From an uncultured Eubacteriales bacterium (GTDB lineage: Bacteria; Bacillota; Clostridia; Lachnospirales; Lachnospiraceae): a stretch of DNA of 10,379 bases. The translations under genes were made by a program, and so were the position numbers. Shown here one piece after another: positions 6,790 to 10,379 of this stretch. The notes below the pieces were generated by a model. That model was not told the origin of the DNA. It saw nothing but the letters and a program-made list of their open reading frames with translations, and did not search any database. The stretch lies in the NCBI GenBank assembly GCA_949286775.1, contig CASEDW010000261.1:1-10379 (forward strand), given 5' to 3'. Numbering within the stretch: the stretch's first letter is position 1; each line of letters starts with the position of its first letter.

Positions 6790-9554
6790 AAGCTCTCCTC
6801 AATATTTTCAACCGTCACGTCATAAAGCTCGCGCGCTTCATCCTCGCATCCGAAAAGTATTCCATACATCAATAACCACTCGGCCTTTCCCAGCTCTGTT
6901 TCTTCATCGGCGCTCCTGTCGATGATAAAGGCGATATCAAGCATAGCCATACGCTCAGTTATATCGGTCATACGCTCCCTGTACTCTTCCGTCGTCAGCT
7001 CTTCTTTATCTTGTTTTGAAGCATTTTCTCCGTTATTTTTTGAAACGCTTTCTTCTGTATTTTCTTTGCCGTTCTTTTCACGTTCCTCTAAAACGGTTTC
7101 ATTTAACGGAAGTATCTCGCTGCTTTCAAGAACGACGTCTGTTTTCTGTTTCACGATAACCTTTGATTCAGGCTCATCGAAAGCGCCGGCGAAAACAGCG
7201 TCGCCGTCTTTAATTGTGTTTAACACTTCCTCGTTTTCACAGTCCTTTTCTTCGAAGCCGATGGAGCTGACTATATCAAGAACGCCCAGCTTTTCCATTA
7301 ATACTGCCGAATCCTCAGAAGCCGCATATACGCTTTTTACAGGAAGCTCTACAACTATCACCTGTTTATCAAGTCCCGCCGGAATTTCAACGTCTTCAGG
7401 CACGACGAGATATTTTATAACGTCCTGTCCGTAGAGTTCCGCGCGGATCTCTCCCGGCGTCTTTTCATCCTTTGCTTCCGCTCCGTTTTCATCAACAAAT
7501 TCAGCTTCAACATAGCTCTCAGAGCTTTCCTCTGCTTTATCTTCGGCATCTTCTGTGTCCTTTGACTCATCTTCATTGGTGCCTTCTTCCTTTGCTACTT
7601 CTTTTTCAAGATATTCACTGTCGAGCACTGTATCCTTCGTCACATCGATTTCTATAAGTCTGATACCGTCTTCATATTCAAATATCCTGAGATAATCCGA
7701 ATTTGCCTCATATTCGCTGTCGACAGCCTTTAATCCAACGATTTCAGGAGCCGTCTCATCTATTTTATTCTTCTCTCCGACGTAATTGCCGCCGGCAGAT
7801 ACGCCCGCCGCATTTTTACCTTCTGCTTTCGCCAGATATATAAAGATCGAATACTCGATTTCATGCGCCGAGCTCATCTTAGTCGTAGCTCCGATGATCC
7901 TGTTGTTTTTGTTAAGTTCGACAGGTATAGTCACGACTGAAGTAGAGCCGATCACGGTTGTATCATATTTTCTGCCGTTAGCTTTTACATAAGCATAAGA
8001 CGAGCTTGAAAATACGAGCGTAGCATACGCCTGACCGCCGCTCACAGTGATCTTTGAACATGAAATAGTGATTCTTCCCGTTCCTCCAGAAAAAGAAAAG
8101 CTGTCGGGAGTATAAACGCCGTCTTCCAAAACGGTGCTGCTGTCTACGGCTGATGTTGATCCTGACATATCGGATTCGTAGTGCGACTCCTTGTCTGGTG
8201 TCGTATCAGGCACTGTTCCGGGATTTGAACCTGTTCCTGAACCTCCTCCGGGATTCTGTTCCGCTCCTGTTCCCGAACCTCCTCCGGGATTCTGTTCCGT
8301 TCCCTGATCTTCTCCCGGATTCTCATCTTTTATCTCTTCAAGAGATGTTGAGTCTATATTAATCTTGCGGTCATACCAAATTCCCTTGCTCTTTGAGTGG
8401 GACGCTACCACAAGGTCGGTATCGAGAGCTGATACAGGTATTTCATATGTATATTTGCCGTCCTTTACAACCGCAGGGATCCACTCTGATTTGTCATCCT
8501 TGTCGGCTTCTTCCGATGTTCCCATGAAAAGATAGTCGTAGCCCGTTCCGCTGAGAGTTATCACAGCATTCATTTTTCCGTCTTTCACAGTCAGAACAAC
8601 ATATGTCACTTTAAACATTCCTGAATTTGTCGAAGCGGAAGCGCTGTAAATACCGTCGGCAGGAACCGAAGGCTCGGGAGTCGGCGTTGGTTCAGGCGTT
8701 GGTTCAGGCGTCGGGGTCGGTTCCGGGGTCGGCTCTGCCTGGGGCGCGTCTTCTATAGCGCCGTCTTCAAGGTTCTTGAAACCGAGATAATATGTCGTAT
8801 CTACCCATTTGCTTTTAGAGCTGTTCCAGAAAGCCACAGGAACATAATGTCCGAAATACGATTCCGGAACTTCAAATTCAAATGTCGCCTGTTTTCCCTC
8901 GACAACGGCTTCGACAACATCTGTCTTAACTTTGTCATCAGCCTTGCCGAAATATATCTTTGTATAAGTTGCTTTCGAAGTATTTACTATCTTCGCATGG
9001 TATGTGCCGTCTTCCCACTTCGTAATCTCGCTGATATTTACAGGAAACATACCGTAAGAATCTCCGCCGGCTTTTACGCATACGACCACATCTTTATAAA
9101 CTGCCGGCAGATCTGTTTCGGGCTCATCTTCTTTATCATCTTCCTGTTCACTGTCCGGAGCTGTTTCAGGTTCATCTTCTTTTTCGTCTTCAGATTCTTT
9201 CTCCGGCTCATCCGCGGGATCTTTTTCTGACTCATCCCCGGTTATTTCATCAGTTTTCACTTCAGTTTCATCCTCAGTTTTCGCTTCAGTCTTGTCATCA
9301 GTCTCATCCTCAGTTTTCACTTCGGATTTTTCTTCTGTTTCAACCTCAGTCTTATCTTCCGAATTGACTTCTAATGTCTCATTATTATTAATATTTTCAT
9401 CAGTTTCTTTATCATCAGCTTCCGCCGTTTCTTCCGATGCAGCCTCAGCTCCCGCCAAAACAATCTCTTCGTCCGCCTGTGAATAAACGGCAGTACCCAA
9501 AATCATGCTTGCCGACAACAATAAAACAACAAGCTTTTTCATTCTGAACTTCAT
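6786..9554 (-). CDS. Secreted multidomain protein: three beta-repeat domains plus half of a BtuF-like binding protein
   Basis: No gene name is recognised. The 922-residue product starts with a SPase I signal (MKKLVVLLLSASMILG, probable cut after SQA near residue 27) and lacks a lipobox Cys. Residues 35-150 are a highly acidic spacer. Three related domains follow at about 151-262, 299-402 and 476-575. The first two share GMF, an LT..DGK or equivalent strand, V.AVV..GK.T and a final W.D. They recall NEAT-type beta sandwiches in pattern, but I cannot prove kinship. A Pro-rich linker (EPTPEPTPTPEP, 272-298) and a Gly-rich linker (NPGGGSGTG, 410-450) separate them. Residues about 705-922 match the first lobe of the next gene's product: KYLVVPEDVEIP, FAGAFDEP, DRSADEETELGKAEWLLMYG. 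The match ends where the second lobe should begin. No LPXTG or C-terminal anchor is visible. A GGAG lies 6-7 bases before the ATG, 23 bases after cbiL. A role in capturing corrinoid at the cell surface is inferred. Confidence 0.85.
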   Translation of the reverse strand: MKFRMKKLVVLLLSASMILGTAVYSQADEEIVLAGAEAASEETAEADDKETDENINNNETLEVNSEDKTEVETEEKSEVKTEDETDDKTEAKTEDETEVKTDEITGDESEKDPADEPEKESEDEKEDEPETAPDSEQEDDKEDEPETDLPAVYKDVVVCVKAGGDSYGMFPVNISEITKWEDGTYHAKIVNTSKATYTKIYFGKADDKVKTDVVEAVVEGKQATFEFEVPESYFGHYVPVAFWNSSKSKWVDTTYYLGFKNLEDGAIEDAPQAEPTPEPTPTPEPTPEPTPTPEPSVPADGIYSASASTNSGMFKVTYVVLTVKDGKMNAVITLSGTGYDYLFMGTSEEADKDDKSEWIPAVVKDGKYTYEIPVSALDTDLVVASHSKSKGIWYDRKINIDSTSLEEIKDENPGEDQGTEQNPGGGSGTGAEQNPGGGSGTGSNPGTVPDTTPDKESHYESDMSGSTSAVDSSTVLEDGVYTPDSFSFSGGTGRITISCSKITVSGGQAYATLVFSSSSYAYVKANGRKYDTTVIGSTSVVTIPVELNKNNRIIGATTKMSSAHEIEYSIFIYLAKAEGKNAAGVSAGGNYVGEKNKIDETAPEIVGLKAVDSEYEANSDYLRIFEYEDGIRLIEIDVTKDTVLDSEYLEKEVAKEEGTNEDESKDTEDAEDKAEESSESYVEAEFVDENGAEAKDEKTPGEIRAELYGQDVIKYLVVPEDVEIPAGLDKQVIVVELPVKSVYAASEDSAVLMEKLGVLDIVSSIGFEEKDCENEEVLNTIKDGDAVFAGAFDEPESKVIVKQKTDVVLESSEILPLNETVLEEREKNGKENTEESVSKNNGENASKQDKEELTTEEYRERMTDITERMAMLDIAFIIDRSADEETELGKAEWLLMYGILFGCEDEARELYDVTVENIEESL
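6789..7442 (-). other. Region encoding an isolated N-lobe of a BtuF-like protein
   Basis: Codons about 705-922 of the large secreted protein align with residues about 139-300 of the adjacent lipoprotein. Shared landmarks in order are YLVVPED, a VxAASE/YLAATS strand-helix, DGDAVFAGAFDEPE against NGDIIYAGNYSEPD, DRS....LG.(A/T)EW..MY, and EDEARELYD against QEEAEKFFD. An acidic, low-complexity insertion occupies residues about 816-868. The second lobe (about 143 residues in the neighbour) is missing, and no remnant lies between the stop codon and the next gene. Confidence 0.8.
8230..8301 (-). repeat. Two tandem 36-base units encoding the Gly-rich linker
   Basis: Units at 8230-8265 and 8266-8301 are almost identical and encode a 12-residue repeat, EQNPGGGSGTGA. 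They form the flexible linker between the second and third beta domains of the large secreted protein. The period is a multiple of three, so copy number can vary in frame. Confidence 0.85.
8667..8735 (-). repeat. Pro-Thr-Glu repeat linker
   Basis: This stretch encodes alternating EPTP and TPEP units (residues 274-296 of the large secreted protein) between the first and second beta domains. Extended PTP/PEP runs of this kind are typical of rigid spacers in surface proteins of Gram-positive bacteria. The DNA is locally repetitive and GC-rich. Confidence 0.8.
9105..9422 (-). repeat. Acidic low-complexity spacer-coding region
   Basis: Codons about 45-150 encode irregular repeats built on TEDET, VKTE, KTDE and EPEKESEDE, dominated by Glu, Asp, Lys and Thr. 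The region lies just after the signal peptide and before the first folded domain. It probably extends the protein through the cell wall; this role is inference. Confidence 0.75.
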
Positions 9555-9577
9555 AACTTACTCCTTTAAATACGTCG

Positions 9578-10258
9578 TCATCTTTCTTTTACGATAAATA
9601 ATGTATAGTAACTGTCGGCTATTTCTTCTTCGTCCGCGTCAAATAAGATACGCTCATCCTTCATTCCGAGATTTTGAACGCACCATACATCCTGACCGCT
9701 TTTTCTGGCCTGTCTGTAAACTTCTCTGTATTTGCCGCAGGCCTTCATCAGAACTTTAGTTCCCGGAAGCTTAAGGGCTTCCTCGATCCCATAGGCAGAC
9801 GGGATAATATGCATCTGCCGGTCCGTTTCCGCGAGGGATTCGTTAATCATAGCCGCCGCGGCGCAAAATGATGTGATCCCCGGAATAATTTCCGCTTCAT
9901 ATCCTCTTTCGATGATCCTTTTGTGTATATAAAAATAAGTAGAATATACACACGGATCTCCCAAAGTAGGAAACGCGATCGTCCTGCCCTGTTTCAGATA
10001 CGATTCAATCACCGCAGCTCCTTTGTCATGTTCTTTTTCGAGTTCTTCTCTGTTTTTTGTCATCGGAAAAGGCAGTCCCAAAAGCTGTTTAGCAGATACA
10101 TCAACTATTTTGCCGATAATCGCATAGGCTGCCGTCTTTTCGGGTATTTTCCCGGGGAAAGCGATGATATCCGCTTCGTTCAATATCCTGTGCGCTTTTA
10201 AAGTCAAAAGCTCAGGATCGCCCGGACCTATCCCCACTCCATAAAGTTTTCCGCTCAT
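9578..10258 (-). CDS. cbiL: CbiL/CobI: precorrin-2 / cobalt-factor II C20-methyltransferase
   Basis: This enzyme methylates C20 of precorrin-2 or cobalt-factor II with S-adenosylmethionine, an early step of corrin ring synthesis. The 226-residue product has the family length. Motifs are YGVGIGPGDPELLTLKA (6-22), FPTLGDPCVYST (96-107) and IPGITSFCAAAA (125-136), all typical of the tetrapyrrole methylase fold. The choice of CbiL within that superfamily rests on GDPELLTLKA together with GDPCVYST. In an anaerobic clostridium the cobalt-first CbiL route is more likely than the oxygen-dependent CobI route; that is inference. The start has AAAGGAG six bases upstream. It is the first gene after the leader terminator, and the only ring-building enzyme in the window, so its partners must be elsewhere. 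Confidence 0.93.
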   Translation of the reverse strand: MSGKLYGVGIGPGDPELLTLKAHRILNEADIIAFPGKIPEKTAAYAIIGKIVDVSAKQLLGLPFPMTKNREELEKEHDKGAAVIESYLKQGRTIAFPTLGDPCVYSTYFYIHKRIIERGYEAEIIPGITSFCAAAAMINESLAETDRQMHIIPSAYGIEEALKLPGTKVLMKACGKYREVYRQARKSGQDVWCVQNLGMKDERILFDADEEEIADSYYTLFIVKER

Positions 10259-10299
10259 ACTTTTCTCCTTTCTTCAGACTCGAATCATATTTTCGGGCA

Positions 10300-10335
10300 T
10301 AAAAAAAGCCCCTATCGAGTCACGATAAAGAGGCT
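10300..10335 (-). terminator. Intrinsic terminator / attenuator in the leader of cbiL
   Basis: On the transcribed strand, AGCCTC-TT-TATCG and CGATAGGGGCT form an 11-pair stem (one G-U pair, a two-base bulge) around the loop TGACT, followed by seven T. It lies about 40 bases before the cbiL start. There is no convincing promoter between it and cbiL, so transcripts of the operon must read through it, as in a riboswitch-controlled attenuator. It could instead be the terminator of an unseen upstream gene if a promoter is hidden in the short gap. Confidence 0.8.
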
Positions 10336-10354
10336 GGTACACGCATAGCAAACA

Positions 10355-10374
10355 ACACAGCCATAAAGCTGTGT
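10355..10374 (-). promoter_or_regulatory. Leader hairpin upstream of the terminator
   Basis: A perfect seven-pair hairpin, ACACAGC-TTTATG-GCTGTGT on the transcribed strand, lies about 20 bases before the terminator stem. It may be the 3' part of a cobalamin riboswitch or its expression platform, which would suit a cob operon. The conserved B12-box core is not within the window, so the aptamer itself cannot be confirmed. Confidence 0.5.
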
Positions 10375-10379
10375 CCTTA

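Noticed and set aside
8230..8301. 36-base repeats considered as a CRISPR array
   Set aside because: The units are directly tandem with no spacers, and they encode an in-frame Gly-rich linker.
6786..9554. LPXTG-type cell wall anchoring of the large secreted protein
   Set aside because: The C-terminus is a soluble-looking helix (YDVTVENIEESL) with no LPXTG, hydrophobic segment or basic tail.
10259..10379. A complete cobalamin riboswitch in the leader
   Set aside because: Only hairpins and a terminator are visible; the conserved aptamer core and B12 box are not within these bases, so only an expression platform can be proposed.

Overview
The window reads as one minus-strand operon for corrinoid (vitamin B12-type) uptake, salvage and late biosynthesis. 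The organism is probably a gut-type Clostridia/Lachnospiraceae bacterium. This rests on moderate GC, AGGAG-type ribosome binding sites, a SPase I / lipoprotein export style with long acidic Ser/Glu/Ala spacers, and a FecCD-type transporter with an ISDGQ-signature ATPase. The taxonomic call is inference from sequence style.

In transcription order, from high to low coordinates: a leader with two hairpins, one a strong intrinsic terminator (about 10300-10379); cbiL/cobI, precorrin-2 or cobalt-factor II C20-methyltransferase (9578-10258); a 922-residue secreted multidomain protein (6786-9554); a BtuF-like lipoprotein (5458-6789); a FecCD/BtuC-like permease (4378-5436); a BtuD-like ATPase with an extra C-terminal domain (3271-4368); cobQ/cbiP, cobyric acid synthase (1785-3278); cobT (637-1713); cobU (31-579); and the first nine codons of a gene that looks like cobS (1-29), cut by the window edge. 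No stretch longer than about 120 bases lacks a gene, and nothing credible is encoded on the plus strand.

The cell-surface proteins and the ABC transporter would bring in a corrinoid. CobQ amidates the corrin ring to cobyric acid. CobU activates adenosylcobinamide to its GDP form, CobT makes the alpha-ribazole phosphate lower-ligand precursor, and CobS would join the two. CbiL is the only corrin-ring-building enzyme present, so the rest of the ring pathway, if it exists, lies elsewhere.

Four things go beyond a routine B12 operon. (1) The 922-residue protein carries three related beta-rich repeat domains on Pro- and Gly-rich linkers. It ends in only the N-terminal lobe of a BtuF-like binding protein, directly before a gene for a complete binding protein of the same type. 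(2) The intergenic leaders of cobT and cobU are two copies of the same roughly 65-base, two-hairpin element with compensatory base changes, placed 13 bases before each start codon. (3) The ATPase has a roughly 105-residue C-terminal Rossmann-like extension and lacks the usual Q-loop glutamine. (4) The operon starts behind a terminator with no visible promoter after it, so transcription is probably controlled by attenuation, plausibly by a cobalamin riboswitch whose aptamer lies outside the window.
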